A stretch of 64,000 nucleotides of DNA from assembly GCA_027922465.2 (NCBI GenBank), contig BQMF02000271.1, positions 248,001 to 312,000 of the forward strand, read 5' to 3'. Within the stretch, counting starts at the first letter, position 1; every line of letters starts with the position of its first letter. Of the stretch, positions 1 through 12,028 are shown one piece after another. The DNA is from Turritopsis dohrnii (taxonomy: Eukaryota; Cnidaria; Hydrozoa; Anthoathecata; Oceaniidae). The position numbers and the translations under genes are program-made. A model generated the notes under the pieces. That model had not been told where the DNA came from and searched no databases. It saw only the letters and a program-made list of their open reading frames with translations.

Positions 1-59
1 CTGTTTTTTCTCCTGCTCCAAAAAATCAAAAATGAGGTAAAACCAGTGTTTTTTCAACA

Positions 60-600
60 CGAAAATTTACGAAAGAAGACAAAAAACACGCAGTTAACGA
101 AAGAAGTCGACCGAACACTATGAAAGAAGTAAAGCAAACGCATTGTTTACTAAAGGAATGAAACGAACATAAAGTTTACGAAAATATAGACAAGAATGCG
201 AATCTAAGAAGTTCATTTACGAAAAAAAAAAAAATAATAAAGGCGAAAACAAACCGGAAGAAGTTCATCTATGAAAAAAAAATACGTCGAAAACGAATGT
301 AAGAAGTTCATTTACGAAGAAAAACGTCGCAACGAATCTAAGAAGTTTATTCACGAAGAAATAACGTTAAACACGAACCTGAAGAATTTCATCTACGAAA
401 CAATTACGTCGAAAACGAATCTAAGAAGTTCAAAACATGTACTATGAAATAACGCAGAAAACGAATGTATGAATATTCTATTTATGAGGATATAACGTCG
501 AAAGAATGAACCCAAGAAGTTCATCTACGAAGAAATAACGCCAAAACACACCTAAGAAGTTCATCTACGAAAAATTTGCATCGACAACCAAAAAGTTTCG
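60..600. repeat. Imperfect minisatellite
   Basis: A run of degenerate units of roughly 40-60 bases. Each carries variants of 'AAGAAGTTCATCTACGAA' followed by 'ACGTCGAAAACGAATCT'. Spacing is irregular and there is no reading frame shared by the units, so it looks like a decayed tandem repeat rather than coding sequence. Confidence 0.7.
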
Positions 601-840
601 ATATGCAGAAATTATGCAAGAGGACGCAAAGCATAGTCCATAGAATATATAGAATATAATTGTAAATTACGAGCGGTTCATAGAGGCTCGAACGAGCCTG
701 CGAACTTGTATATCGTGAATAATAATGAAGCTTCAATAGGTCTCCGACTGTGCTAAAGAAAGAATGTTTTTACTGATAGGGTTAGATGATATTATCAAAA
801 TATTTAAAACGACACAAAACTACCACGTTGTATATTAACA

Positions 841-1937
841 CGGTTGTAAATTTTAGCGGTGTAGAATATTTTAACTCCCTGTGGAAAATGACTCCCCCAG
901 TTAAAATAAACTAGGAAATAATGACTATTCCTGAAATGTCTATTCCTATTTGCTTCATTACTTTATTTGAAACAGGAATGCTTTCCAGCTCGATATTCGA
1001 TTGCTCTCAGCCACGGTCTTAAAAATAATTTGCTATCATTTGGCACCAGTCGAAAAGTTCAATTCTTAATCTTATAACTTGATGAAAGTGTAGCGTTTAG
1101 GGTCAAAATTTCACAAATAACTGAATTTATTGATGAGATGGAAAACGTTTTATATTGAAACAATTTCTCCCACTAAAAGTTGTGGGAGATGAATTCCAAT
1201 TTAAAAATCTTCCTTTGCCTGAGAAATGCCAAATATGATTTATTTTAGTCATTTTCGAATTATTTCGAGTCGTTTTCATGTTTTTCGATTTTTCAACCTG
1301 CAAGCCCTTCCATTCGTTGTCTGCTGGAGGTTTAAATATGGCAGATGGCTAAAAATTGACCCTGATCCCAAGTGTTTCATGTCAACCCATATTAACCCTC
1401 CCCCCCCCCCAACTATAAACCCTGAGAAAATTTAAATACAAAATAAGTCATCATATACCTTGTGATATAGTCGAACATGCTTACCGCACTGGGCTCAACT
1501 TAATTTTCCAACTAACTGGAAGGCCCAATTGTAGTTGTTCAAATAAATCAAAGCTCAGTCAAATCCGACCATTTTTGAAGTCTCCAGGATGCCCCAAAGT
1601 TTTAGCCTCGTTTTGGCGCAAAACTCCGTCCCATGCACAAAAGGTATTCGGTGAAGGAATGAGTAGACAAAATTGACATTTTTTTAAGTCTCGAGGTCCA
1701 AGGAATGGCCATATGATTTTTTAGAGTTTTTCAGTAAGATTTAGAGGGGAGTCATTTTAAACCAGGGGAGACAAGATTTCCTAGGAAATGTTAATGCTAG
1801 GGAGTCATAATTTACTAGTTTATATTAACTGGGGAGTTATAATTAACTACTTTATTTTGATGGGGAGTGACTATAAACTAATTTATTATGTCTGGGGAGT
1901 CATTATTTAGGGGAGTTAAAATTTACTGTGACACCGG
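841..1937. mobile_element. Fold-back element with 'AACTCCCC' arms
   Basis: The left part (TTTTAACTCCC, then AATGACTCCCCCAGTTAAAATAAACTAGG) reappears inverted on the right, at about 1740-1937. There 'GGGGAGT' recurs five times before 'GGGGAGTTAAAATTTACTGTGACACCGG'. Both ends carry CGGTGT-like sequence. There is no transposase, so this is a non-autonomous fold-back or MITE-type element of unknown superfamily. The exact ends are approximate. Confidence 0.55.
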
Positions 1938-1939
1938 TC

Positions 1940-3160
1940 ACCTCTTTGCATTAATAGGTATCTACTAACGTGTTAATTTTCATAGCAGTTACAGTGAAAA
2001 TTACTACAAGGTAATAGTAAGTTATGGACTTATAATGACGCTTGCAAACGCTTTCAAACTACAGACGATCCAAAAACACGATCAAAACTATCGAATAATG
2101 AAGAAAAACACATACACATACCAATAAAAAATAGCAAGTTTTGTTCACTTCAATAACCAGTGTTTTCTTGTAACTATTGCTGAAACCGAAAGAAGAGTTG
2201 CAAACAAATCTTGAGAATAATGTTAAAAGATAGAAGACTCCCAAAAAACAACCATTCATTTTGATAGAACTATTGATTGTAGAGTTCGATAACAAACACA
2301 AAAGATACATTACCATTTCATAGAAACGTTGCTGAAGCAGTCTTTTATTAGGTACGGTATTTTTCCAAGTTTCTTAGCAAGATGTACATTATCATTTTTG
2401 ACTTTCCATCAATTAAACGTTTCGGTCTTGCATACGTCGAAACGTTTTCCTGAAAAAAACAACCGTTGAAAAGTTGTTGTCGAACAGAACTATTGTCGAA
2501 GCCCGAAAGAAGAATTACATACGTACCGTTATTGGTAATAACTTTGAGCAATAGAAACATCTCAAGAATCACTCTCATTCATCTTGATAAAAGTGTTGAT
2601 GCTATCGATCATTGTATTGTTTGATTGTTACTAAAATTGCTTTACTATTTTTTCACAAAAGAAATTTATTAACTTAATGAAGTTCCATCGATTGATATCA
2701 ACGTTTTTGATTGACCAATGAGTCATTCATTTGTAACAACCTTCAGATGTAACTGCTTCATTCTGTATTGGCATGGGGCATATTTTCATTTTCATTTTCT
2801 AGAATATTCACAATATAGATAGTATTGAGTGTCCATCTAAAAAAATGTTATCTGCAAATGTGCAAACGTATCAAATATTTCATACTCTCCTTAACAAAGC
2901 CATGTTCACTAAATAACAAGATAAATAAAACTAAATAACTAAATGTATACATGGGTAGTGACTTGACATTAGTGAATTCGGTGGTCACGACTGCAAGTAT
3001 TACAGGTTTAAAAGCCCCATTAAACTCTCTTAATACAATGGCGATACAGGCACGTTGAGCTGAATAAGATTGAATTGCTGGATTTACCATTGTAGTTAGA
3101 GAAAGTTTATTTTCAATGTTAGCAGCAAGCTAAGAAATCGATTTTATATTATAAAATCTT
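1940..3160. other. No gene seen; short local duplications
   Basis: AT-rich sequence. Between about 2180 and 2560 two short segments resemble each other (around GAAACCGAAAGAAGAGTTGCA and GAAGCCCGAAAGAAGAATTACA), which suggests local duplication. The short open frames here have no recognisable motif. Confidence 0.5.
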
Positions 3161-3225
3161 CGCCGATCTAATACTGAATTCTCCTTACCTCAATATGCGT
3201 ATCAGACTGGAGCCCAGTCCTCACC

Positions 3226-3880
3226 TTCTCCTTTCTTTATTTCACGGACGTTGATAACGAAGTTTATGAAAATATAGAAGAAGAACCAACGAGATTTAAC
3301 ATTTCTCCGGTTAAAACATTTGAAATTAACACAGTAGAGGGTGGAGAGAACTCGAATTACGAGCCGACCCCATCGGAGGATCAACATCAATTAAGAAATA
3401 AAGAAAAGGGAAGGAAACGAAAAAGATCACCCTCCCCTCCTCCGAAAAAGTCACCAAAAAAGGAGTCAAAAAAACGTAAATGCAAACGTAAACATTCTCC
3501 TTCACCTTCAGATAGCAACCGTAATAGCAGCAATAGCTCGCCTGACCATGGGAACTCGTTAAGTCTAGACGATAAATCAACCACGAACAGGTTTCAAATA
3601 GTGTCTAAACATGAGAAAAATTCTTGGACATTACCCCAAGAAATGGCAAATTATGTCAATAAACCTTTTCAACAGTACATTCCAGAGAAAGACCTGGAAG
3701 ATAAATTACTGATCGAACACCATCCAATGTGAATAGAGTCAAACAGCTAGATGATTTTGCCAAATCTATTTTGAGCAACAAGGCAGGTGTGATCTCTACT
3801 GATATCATTATGGAAAAAGTTCAAGAAAAAATTAGAGATGTCTTAGGTCCTTTGAGCAAAGTCTGGATACACAAATTTTG
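3226..3880 (+). pseudogene. DIRS gag-like protein, frameshifted
   Basis: An open frame without an ATG runs from about 3226 to a stop at 3730-3732. It has an acidic N-terminal part, then a very basic stretch (KKSPKKESKKRKCKRKH) rich in Ser and Pro. It ends in the segment SWTLPQEMANYVNKPFQQY, which I recognise as the conserved part of DIRS gag proteins. The reading continues in another frame from 3729 (VKQLDDFAKSIL, then EKIRDVLGPLSKVW). The frame jump is at CATCCAATGTGAATAG, where a few bases seem lost between two CCAATG-like words. The product would act as a structural or nucleic-acid-binding protein; this copy cannot make it whole. Confidence 0.65.
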
Positions 3881-4130
3881 TCAATTGTGCAGGGATACAA
3901 AATTCCTTTCAAATCTATACCCAAAAAAACAAAAGTACCACACGCTCCAATACTGCGCAAAGATCAAGCCAATTTAATAAATCAAGAAATTCAGGAGATG
4001 ATAGGGGAAGGTGCAATACGATTAATATCCCATTCACAGGGCGAATTTCTCAGCAATCTCTTTCTAGAACCCAAAAAGGGTGGGGTCAGAGACCTGTGAT
4101 AAATCTAAAGAATCTGAACAAGTATGTGCC
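3878..4130 (+). pseudogene. DIRS reverse transcriptase, N-terminal fragment
   Basis: The frame reads IPFKSIPKKTKVPHAP, then IQEMIGEGAIRLI and FLSNLFLEPKKGG. A frame shift leads into VINLKNLNKYVPYHH. This is the start of a DIRS/Ty3-like reverse transcriptase (the 'SNLFLVPKKDGGxRPVINLKxLN' region). The catalytic YxDD block is not found because the sequence breaks down after about 4150 and is replaced by an inserted foreign fragment. Confidence 0.75.
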
Positions 4131-4239
4131 ATACCATCATGTCAGGATCTTTTAAAAAAAATCAAATAACCCATCTGAACAGAACAGCTTCCTACGAGAC
4201 CATGATTACTCTCGACCCATTGCCAAATTAATTAAATTA

Positions 4240-5125
4240 AATGCTTTTAATCTATAGCTCAGACAGAGCTTACTAGATGGCATTAAAATAAATTGAATGC
4301 CGATTCAAAATTCAAAAGACATCGCCTTGTTGACAAACATTTGTTTCTCAAGACCAAAGTTTTTTAACACTTGCTTCATCAATGTGTTTGTTTTTTGACC
4401 ACGTTTCGGACATTTGTCTTCTTGGAACAGAAGCTTTTTCGTCATAAAGAAGCTGTCGCTTCTAACCAAGTGAGCAGCATAATTACGCTGCTGAATTTTA
4501 ATGATTTCCGAGACATCATGGGTATTGTAAATACGATGTAAATCGTTATTTGAATAAAAGAATTTAAAACTACGATCATCTTCTGGAAATTTTCTACGAA
4601 AGCCATTACTTATCATTTTTCCTAAGAATAATCTCCAGGTTGCGTCAATTCTGTTATATTGATTCAATGTTAAAACCCAACTACGGACATAAGCACGGAG
4701 AAAGATCAAGCGGGTTTGAAGAAGGATGTCATGGTTGAGGAGTACGTTCCTCATTGATGAGAATTTATTTTTGGCTAACTCGATACGGCCGTTTACTTCC
4801 CAGTCTCCTGTGGTATTCTCGTCATGGACAATTTGACATCCGAGATAACGAAAAACTTTTGATAGGCTTTTCATCGAGAGAGACGACACTTTTTGGATAA
4901 ATGTTATCTTCAAAGCTGTATTTACGATTGGTTGTCATAGTCTCATTTTTTTTAGGATTAACTTTCAACCTGAATCGATTAAATACGGAGTCGATCAAGG
5001 TGAGAGACGATTGTAACGAAGCGAGAGTGACGAGGTACAATACAATATCGTCAGCGTAGCCAGCCCAATCAAGTTGTGACGTTCCTGAGTTAGGTTCACG
5101 GTGCGCTTTTGAATAACCATCTGGC
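4240..5125 (-). pseudogene. Non-LTR reverse transcriptase fragment inserted in the DIRS element
   Basis: The minus strand first reads WAGYADDIVLYL (the catalytic YADD of a reverse transcriptase), then FNRFRLKVNPKKNETM. After a frame change near 4860 it reads FRYLGCQIVHDENTTGDWEV, ELAKNKFSSMRNVLL and RLIFLRAYVRS. These are the thumb and post-RT regions of a LINE-type protein. There is no endonuclease and only the palm-to-C-terminal part remains. It lies antisense to the surrounding DIRS and separates its RT from its RNase H. The clade is undecided; edges are estimated from where DIRS homology stops and resumes. Confidence 0.7.
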
Positions 5126-5129
5126 CAAT

Positions 5130-5377
5130 CTGAAATTCTCGAATGGTAGAAAAATTTTACAGAAGGAGCCACAAATACTTATTCAAACGGATGCTTCAAC
5201 ACAAGGGTGGGGTGTGAGTTATTAAGGAACATCAACAGGAGGAGCATGGTCAAAGGAGGAATCCACATAAACATATTAGAACTAATAGCAACAAAATTTT
5301 AAATCTTGACTTTACAAAAGGGCTATCAGAAACAGAAATTTACCTTCAGATAGACATTAACTTATTTACTAAAAAAA

Positions 5378-5409
<32 letters not shown>

Positions 5410-5790
5410 ACAGAAACAAACCAACTAACTACCAAATAAGTACCATTTTCAATAGGAAATAACTGTAACAGCAGAGTACCTTCCCAGTAAATTAAATGTG
5501 GAAGCAATTAGGAATCCCGGAATTCCGATCCCGATTTGGGAATCTCCCGATTGGAAACTGAAAACCGAAGTTTTCTAAAAGTTAATTCAACAAATGGGTC
5601 ACCCATCAATACACCTGTTTGCATCACGCTTTTGCCATCAACTTCCACGATATATGACCTGGAAACCAGATCCAGACAGTATAGCCACCGATTCATTGCT
5701 ACAGGTGTGGGGAGAGGAGCTAGTTCATGTATTCCCCCCTTCGGTCTACTCAATCGAGTGTTGTCCAAAATTCGACAAGAACAAATAACC
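5130..5790 (+). pseudogene. DIRS RNase H region, broken
   Basis: The frame resumes with ILQKEPQILIQTDASTQGWG, the first Asp-bearing strand of the DIRS RNase H, followed by GGAWSKEESHINILELIA. After the 31-G run it continues with EYLPSKLNVEA-like residues, IQQMGHPSIHLFASRFCHQL and MTWKPDPDSIATDS. The last part matches the C-terminal end of RNase H in these elements (the 'DLFASRxNxQLPxYxSWxPDP' pattern). Several stops and frame changes are present. Confidence 0.7.
5378..5408. repeat. Homopolymer of 31 G
   Basis: An uninterrupted run of G follows seven A, inside the broken RNase H frame. Such a run can form G-quadruplexes and is prone to sequencing and assembly error, so its length should not be trusted. 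Confidence 0.9.
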
Positions 5791-5939
5791 TAGGTTTTAC
5801 TAGTAACCCAAACTTGGCAAACTCAGTCTTATTATGCACAGCTACTCCATATGTCCATACAAATACCGTTACTGTTACCAGTGACTCAAGATCTATTGAA
5901 AAATGCACAGGGGCAAAACCATCCTCTGATAAGGGAAAA

Positions 5940-6616
5940 ATCCCTATATCTAGCGGCCTGGAAAGTCTCAGGAATTCCCTCGAAATGGGAGGTGTTGCAA
6001 GCAACGCTGCCAGACTTATATCAAATTCAAAACGAGCAGGCACTTTATCAAATTACGCATCGGCCTGGTCTACGTGGGTTGGCTGGTGTAGTGCACAACA
6101 AGTTTCAGGCACCTGTGAAAGACGTTGTTAATTTTTTTACAGAAAACTTTGCAGGACAGAATTTAGCTTACAAAACTATCAATAACTGCAGATCAGCAAT
6201 TTCGGCATATCATAATGCAATTGATGGCAAACCAGTGGGGGAACATCCATTAGTTTGTACTTTGTTGTCTGGAATATTTTTTTATATCAAAAGATCTGAA
6301 GAATGGCGAACAGCTGATGACCACTCGCAACTTTTGTTGAGTACCTTTAAGCCACATCAACCTGTGGTTTCTTCCACAGTATCCGGGTGGTTGACAAATA
6401 TGCTTAGCAAATCAGGAATAACTACAGAAAGGTTCAAGGGACATTTAACTAGATCAGCATCAACTTCAAAAGCAAACTTCAAAGGTGCACCAATACAAGA
6501 AATGGGGTTGATGGAGTAAGGAATCCACTTGGCAGGCTTTTTATAAGAAAGATATAATTCAAGAAGGCCAAATATTTCAGGATCTAGTCTACAAAACGTA
6601 CGCTTTGAGCTGAGAT
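5940..6616 (+). pseudogene. DIRS tyrosine recombinase, internally deleted
   Basis: The N-terminal core-binding part is recognisable: KRAGTLSNYASAWSTWVGWC, then NFFTENFAGQNLAYKTINNC and RSAISAYH. The C-terminal catalytic part reads FKGHLTRSASTSKANFKGAP, carrying the HxxR motif. A further frame change gives STWQAFYKKDI, which supplies the nucleophilic Tyr. Between SGIFFYIKR and LLLSTFKPHQPVV roughly 100 residues expected in the family are absent, including the first catalytic Arg. The enzyme would recombine circular DNA intermediates into the genome; this copy is inactive. The frame ends near 6614. Confidence 0.8.
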
Positions 6617-6689
6617 AGTGAGGACTGGGCACCAGTCTGATATGTGGATAGCGGTTAGGAGAACTCAGTATTGAAATCTAGCATAAAAC

Positions 6690-9600
6690 AGACAACTGTT
6701 AAGGTTTCATACAACTTAACTTTTGAATGAAAACGAAGGTTACCTGGAGAGTTACAAAAAAAACGCTGCGTCACTTCCAAAGCAAACTTAACTGTACAAA
6801 GATGATTATGAAATACTTTGGTTGTTAAAAAAAGCTGAATATTAGAATGTTGCAATGGGTTGTATGTTATTGATATTGTGTGTTTAGGACCCTATTTCTT
6901 CTGATAGTGTAGTTAAATAGATTGATGTTCTCAATAAAGTGGACAATTATTGAAAAAAGCTATAGGTTTAAGTCATACAGAAGCGTTATGAAGTGGTGAA
7001 TTTAGGTACATGCCCAACTGTTTGATGATCTTTTTAAATAGCAATCGCGTACTTATCTTCGTTTAGTTTTATAGTTTTTGAAAGCTGAAAGACAATATTG
7101 TTGAAAATGAAAACGAAAATGTCTTAACTTCACTTTTTTGAAACCCGATCCGCGCTATAATTAGAGGTAATTTTGACCATTTCTGTATTAAATTAGAGGT
7201 GAATCGAAAATTCCTTGAAACTCACCCGCACTAATAAATAGATGGGAAAAATTATTCATTTTCCGAAAAAAAGACCATCCGCACTAAATTAGAGTTTTTA
7301 CGGTAATCAAGATAAATTGTTACACATTTCAATGGTTGCCATAGTTATATTATTGTTAATAATAAATTTCCAGCCTTGGGTTGTCATGGAGAAGTGGCGT
7401 TGACTACAGGGAATGCTTACAAGACTGTTTGTGCCAATCAAAGGAGGTTTGGTTTCGTCATTTCGTGAAGAGATCTTTCCAAAACGAGATTTAAGACGTG
7501 ATATCACGATAAACAATATTAAAACGACAAACTAAATTTTTCAATTGTCAAGACACACATTTGAAAATCGTCAGTTCTTAAAACAAAACGAATGGCAGAA
7601 AATGTTGATACCTGTATGGAGGTCCTTGCTTAAAACTTTCATTTTCTTCCGATTAATCTCCAAAACTTTTCAAAACTCACGTCTTTTTTTACGCTTGCAT
7701 TTGTGTTCACAGTTGATTTTATTAAATGCCATTTACAAAAAACTTCAAAACAGTATTCCCCGAAGACAGTTTCACTTAATGTTAAAACTGTTAAGGCTCT
7801 ATCTAAACTTGTAATCGTTTTTAGTAGAAGTTTTGCGAACTACTCAAACGACCTTGGTTTCACTAAAAATGGTGTATCAAGTTCAGGATGTGTTGGATGT
7901 GGTTGACACCTTCTTATTAACTTATCTATATCAATATTGATGAAAGGAACCAAATCCTTGGCTAAAACTTGGGTCAACTTGGTACTCAGAGGTCTATATT
8001 TTGTTAAAATGATTTGGACTCAATGTCCACACGTTCAACACATGACAGAATCGTCCAAATTATTGCCCTGTTTGTATGTACATATGGAAACGTAAACGAA
8101 CTTCATGGCTATGAAAATGTAAGTTACGATTTCATTGTCCTGATAGCATTTGCAAATATACCAAAACATCAAACTTATTCCACTTATTATTCAAGAGGGC
8201 ATTCCATCCTACATATTCTCTAATTAGATTACTAATTGATCTTTAAGAAGTTCAAGAGAGTTGTAAAAACGTTTTTTCTTTATAAATTACCTGGAAAAAA
8301 TATTTTTCATGCGTCCTGTTTCCCACCCTCCCAATGAGAAAACCAAAAGATGTGTAGCGATTGAACTAACTATAGAAAACGCAGATCAATACTAAACAAC
8401 TAGAAAAGCAGTATATATGAATGAAAATCTGAATGCCATCGTTCATTTGCCTTTTCTGTCTTAATAATAATATAATTTTAAAAAGTTAGTTAACTTGTAA
8501 TTTACTGTCTTCTATAAGGTTTGGTAAAGACAGTAATTAATCCTTACCTGAAAAACCCATCATCTAGTGCAGCATCACATTTCACCACGTTTTTCGACTT
8601 GTCTCTGATATGTGATATAGTTCGCTTTTTCTTTCATTCCTATAAAGAAGTTATTTGTTTCATCATTTATTTCAAACTCCCTTCAATTCAATGACACTCA
8701 AAACTTGAGTTCACAATGCGACCATACCATATATACTGCTATTCTTGTTGTCTCCATAGAAACATAAGTTCATTGCCACAATATATCTGTACCGTCATTC
8801 ACGATGCAAGATTGTGGAAGCATCCATATCGTTTGGATTGAAAATACTGACACTGAAAACTATAAATATGTTTGAACCATCAAAAATCACGCCCAGTGTC
8901 CATTAAAGCAAGCGCAACCAATGAGTGGGGATAATATTTAAACAGTAGATGATGGCTTAATGATTAAAGCATAACAGTTGAAAAAGTTGGCGAATTCCTG
9001 GGATATTTTTTGCAACCAAAGATCCGGCAGCTTTTTATCAAAACATCTTTGACAAATCATCACCGTTTGTATTCGACACGTTTACTTTTCGGTTTCAATT
9101 GAAAGGTGACTAATAGAGTAGATCACAACGAATAAATCAATAGAATGCTTAGATTCTCTAAACAGCCAGCTACAAGAATGGTTAGGCCCTTCTACATAGT
9201 GGATTGCATGATATAGAGGGAACAACGAACCCCTATTTTAGGTATCTCTTTAGTACCAATTTTTGACTTAAGATAATTTCTTACTCAGTGAACTTTTTAC
9301 TGAGAGATACAACAGGAAAAAAAACGAATTATGATGGCAAGCCCATCTATTGGATATTTAGGATGTAGAACTGACAGTTTCCTTTATTCAATTATCTCCA
9401 TCATATTTCATGCAACTACCATATCATGCAATACTAAAATTACTGTAGGATTTGCATAGGCGTATTAGTGTCATTGAGAATATCAGTTTTATTCCATTGG
9501 GATATTTTTAATGATCATATCGCGTTGCATTCTGGTAGTCGCATGTATTAAGGAGATAATTGAACAAGAAGAGCTGTTCAATCAATCTAAAGACCTTTCA

Positions 9601-10850
9601 ACTCTTTAGTACATACAAGAGCAAAAGAGTTATGAATACTTAATCACACATCTATTGAATTTTATTAGACAAAAGATCAGCGGTTATTGACACTCTAATA
9701 CGTAGTCGAAAATTTCCCACAAATGCATCTGAGATTCCATTATTTCTCCGTAAATAGTTGATCAGCTACTTGAAATACTTCAAACTACTTCAATACTTTC
9801 GAACTTTAGATACTTTAGAACACTTTAGATTGTTCAAAAAGGTTGAATGTTCCACGGTAAAGAAACTTTACTTGGTGAAAGCATGGCATTTAAATAGAAA
9901 TCAGATCAACATGAGATGAGATAAAGTATTTTCCAACTAAATCGGAATATCGCTTAAACGTACTTTAAAACGGTTACAGGCTCAAGATGTAATGACTCTG
10001 GGCGGTTGTATAATAATTGCGTAATAACGCTTAAAGATGATGTCAAAGTATGGGTTAACGTTAATTTAAGATGAGCTACATTCAAAAATTATGATTTATT
10101 GAAAAATAACTTGCAGAGAGTGCATTTTTATAAAATTATACACACTATTACAATTAAAATGCTCTTCACCGCAGTGACATTTTAAAGATTTTGTCCACAA
10201 AAACTTCCGTTTGACTCTCTCCTGTGTCTCCGTTCTTGAAGTGGAAAGACTCGATGACCCCAGTAAGTGCAAAGACGTCTTATCAACGTTGTTTCGACGT
10301 TGTATTCCATCGTCGCTTGACGGTCGTTTAATGGTCGAAATGGAAGCAGCAAAACAACGTCAGATTTTGACGTCAAAACGACGATGTAAAAACATATTAT
10401 ACTCAGTGAATGGATGAAATGAATGGCGAAAGAAAGACTTAAGTGGTCAGTCCCTGTTGGTCACCGTGGTTACTAGTTTGAACAAAAAGTAACTATTCAA
10501 GCAGATAGACGTTGATCAAACGTTTTAGCCACACACTCTGTGGACAAGCTCTGGAAAGTTTGTTTGAAAAAGTGTACAAACCAGAAAAAGAGCACAAACC
10601 AGGCACGGTAGTAAATGGCATGATGTGCACTTTTCACGAATATATGAAGCGAAGACTGGTATCCCGGCTATATGTTTTTTTTATGGTTTTACTCGAAACT
10701 GGAGCAGTTTTATATGATAACTTTCTACCCGAGAAACTTGAAACACAACCAAACATGAAAATAAAAGATCGAAACGATTAAAATGGTTCAGACATCAAAG
10801 CTTTCACATCGAAGCCATATTTTAAAAAAAGAATGAAAGGTAAGTTACGT
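6690..10850. other. No gene seen
   Basis: AT-rich sequence with only short frames lacking known motifs. At 7145-7300 a word like CCGCACTAAATTAGAG recurs three times, suggesting a small degraded repeat. At 10230-10385 ACGTTG and GACG words recur in both orientations. I could not name either. Confidence 0.5.
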
Positions 10851-10851
10851 T

Positions 10852-10969
10852 AAACAAACAACAAGATAACAAACAAACAACAAGATAACAAACAAACAAC
10901 AAGATAACAAACAAACAACAAGATAACAAACAAACAACAAGATAACAAACAAACAACAAGATAACAAAC
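10852..10969. repeat. 19-bp tandem repeat
   Basis: About six near-perfect head-to-tail copies of a 19-base unit containing AACAAACAACAAGATA. The period was checked from AGATAAC words at 10864, 10883 and 10902. Confidence 0.95.
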
Positions 10970-11254
10970 TATAAAAACCAGGAATAACCTTTACTGCCAG
11001 CTAGTAAGTTTTCATAGAAATATACAATCTTCGATCGCTAAGAAACAATTGAATAGATATCTCACACGCACGTCCTTTGCACTGAGTGGAACATCAGCTA
11101 CATACTTGTATTATAAATCTTCAGACCACATGCTTTCAGTAATAGTTCCATAGAGATTGTACAAAGTGTTGAGGGTTTTTTACGATGATAAGGTAGTATG
11201 TATATTTATCTATGCGAACAACTACTGCTTTAGGTTTATTTTAAATTTTCTCTG

Positions 11255-11402
11255 ACTACGGCTCGGCACAGCTTATAAAACCAATATTCAGACGTGCCGA
11301 ACCGAGCCGTGCCGCACGCCTCAGCTCGACTGATCAAAACCAAATGCCGAACCGAGCCATGCTGAAAAATGTTCGGCTCGGCACGGCACAGCTTATGAAA
11401 CG
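11255..11402. repeat. GC-rich inverted/direct repeat cluster
   Basis: GGCTCGGCACAGCTTATAAAACC near 11260 recurs directly as CGGCTCGGCACGGCACAGCTTATGAAAC near 11374. Inverted versions (GTGCCGAACCGAGCCGTGCC, TGCCGAACCGAGCCATGC) lie between them. The GC content contrasts sharply with the flanks. It is probably the remnant of a non-autonomous DNA element, family unknown. Confidence 0.55.
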
Positions 11403-11839
11403 TTTGGTAAAAAGTGTTTTGCCATACCTAGATACACTGCACGTATACGACGCTTTTTCTTATAATAAGTTTCATACGCGTTAAGCCTTAATATACTTTA
11501 CTCAAAGAACGAGCTAAATCTTTTCTTATATTCTTTTCAGGAATAATAACTAGTTTTAAGTATCATATCTTTGGTATCTTTAAGAGCTGTGAATGATGTC
11601 AAACGAGACACTATAGGAAAAATATAAGTTGTGTATAAAATCAATAAAATACATAATGAATGAATAAAAACAGATTACTTGCAGGAGTAACAGATTACTT
11701 GCAGAACGTCTTGCAAATAACGTCACAACAGTCATCACGTCACTCTCAAGCAGTACAATGACGGCATTTGTGTCGTTTACAAAAAGAAGCTTCGTGCCTT
11801 AGAGAAAAGCTTTTTACGAAGTCTTTTTTATCATTCATA

Positions 11840-12028
11840 TAGACCTTTTCATGAATTACGTCACCACAAACAACGTCTCGTTTACAAACTGGATATTAAT
11901 GACGTTTGTGCTGTTTACAAAGAGAAGTGACAACTTAGAGAATTCTTTTATTAAGGTTAAGCACGTAGTTATTCATAAACTTTAAAACGAGGCGATGCTT
12001 GTAATGACGTAATTCATGAAAAGGTCTA
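11840..12028. mobile_element. 189-bp MITE with TA target duplication
   Basis: Perfect 24-base inverted ends (TAGACCTTTTCATGAATTACGTCA and its reverse complement) are flanked by TA on both sides, as expected for Tc1/mariner-type mobilisation. The interior is non-coding. A related internal word (ATGACG..TTTGTG..GTTTACAAA) also occurs at 11757-11785, just outside. Confidence 0.85.

Larger units (their letters stand above)
3163..6682 (+). mobile_element. DIRS-type tyrosine-recombinase retrotransposon, degraded
   Basis: The element is bounded by inverted termini of about 65 bases. The left copy (3163-3229) contains ATACTGAATTCTCC and CAGACTGGAGCCCAGTCC; the right copy (6617-6682) is its imperfect reverse complement. 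Inside, on the plus strand, are gag-like, reverse transcriptase, RNase H and tyrosine recombinase remnants in the order expected for DIRS elements, which integrate with a tyrosine recombinase instead of a DDE integrase. The copy is dead: it has frameshifts, an internal insertion of a non-LTR fragment, a 31-G run and a deletion within the recombinase. Confidence 0.85.

Noticed and set aside
3387..3584. Minus-strand frames opposite the DIRS gag
   Set aside because: They are antisense to a basic, low-complexity coding stretch and have no domain; the plus-strand gag explains them.
5536..6043. Minus- and alternative-frame ORFs in the DIRS RNase H/recombinase part
   Set aside because: They overlap frames with recognised DIRS motifs and show none themselves.
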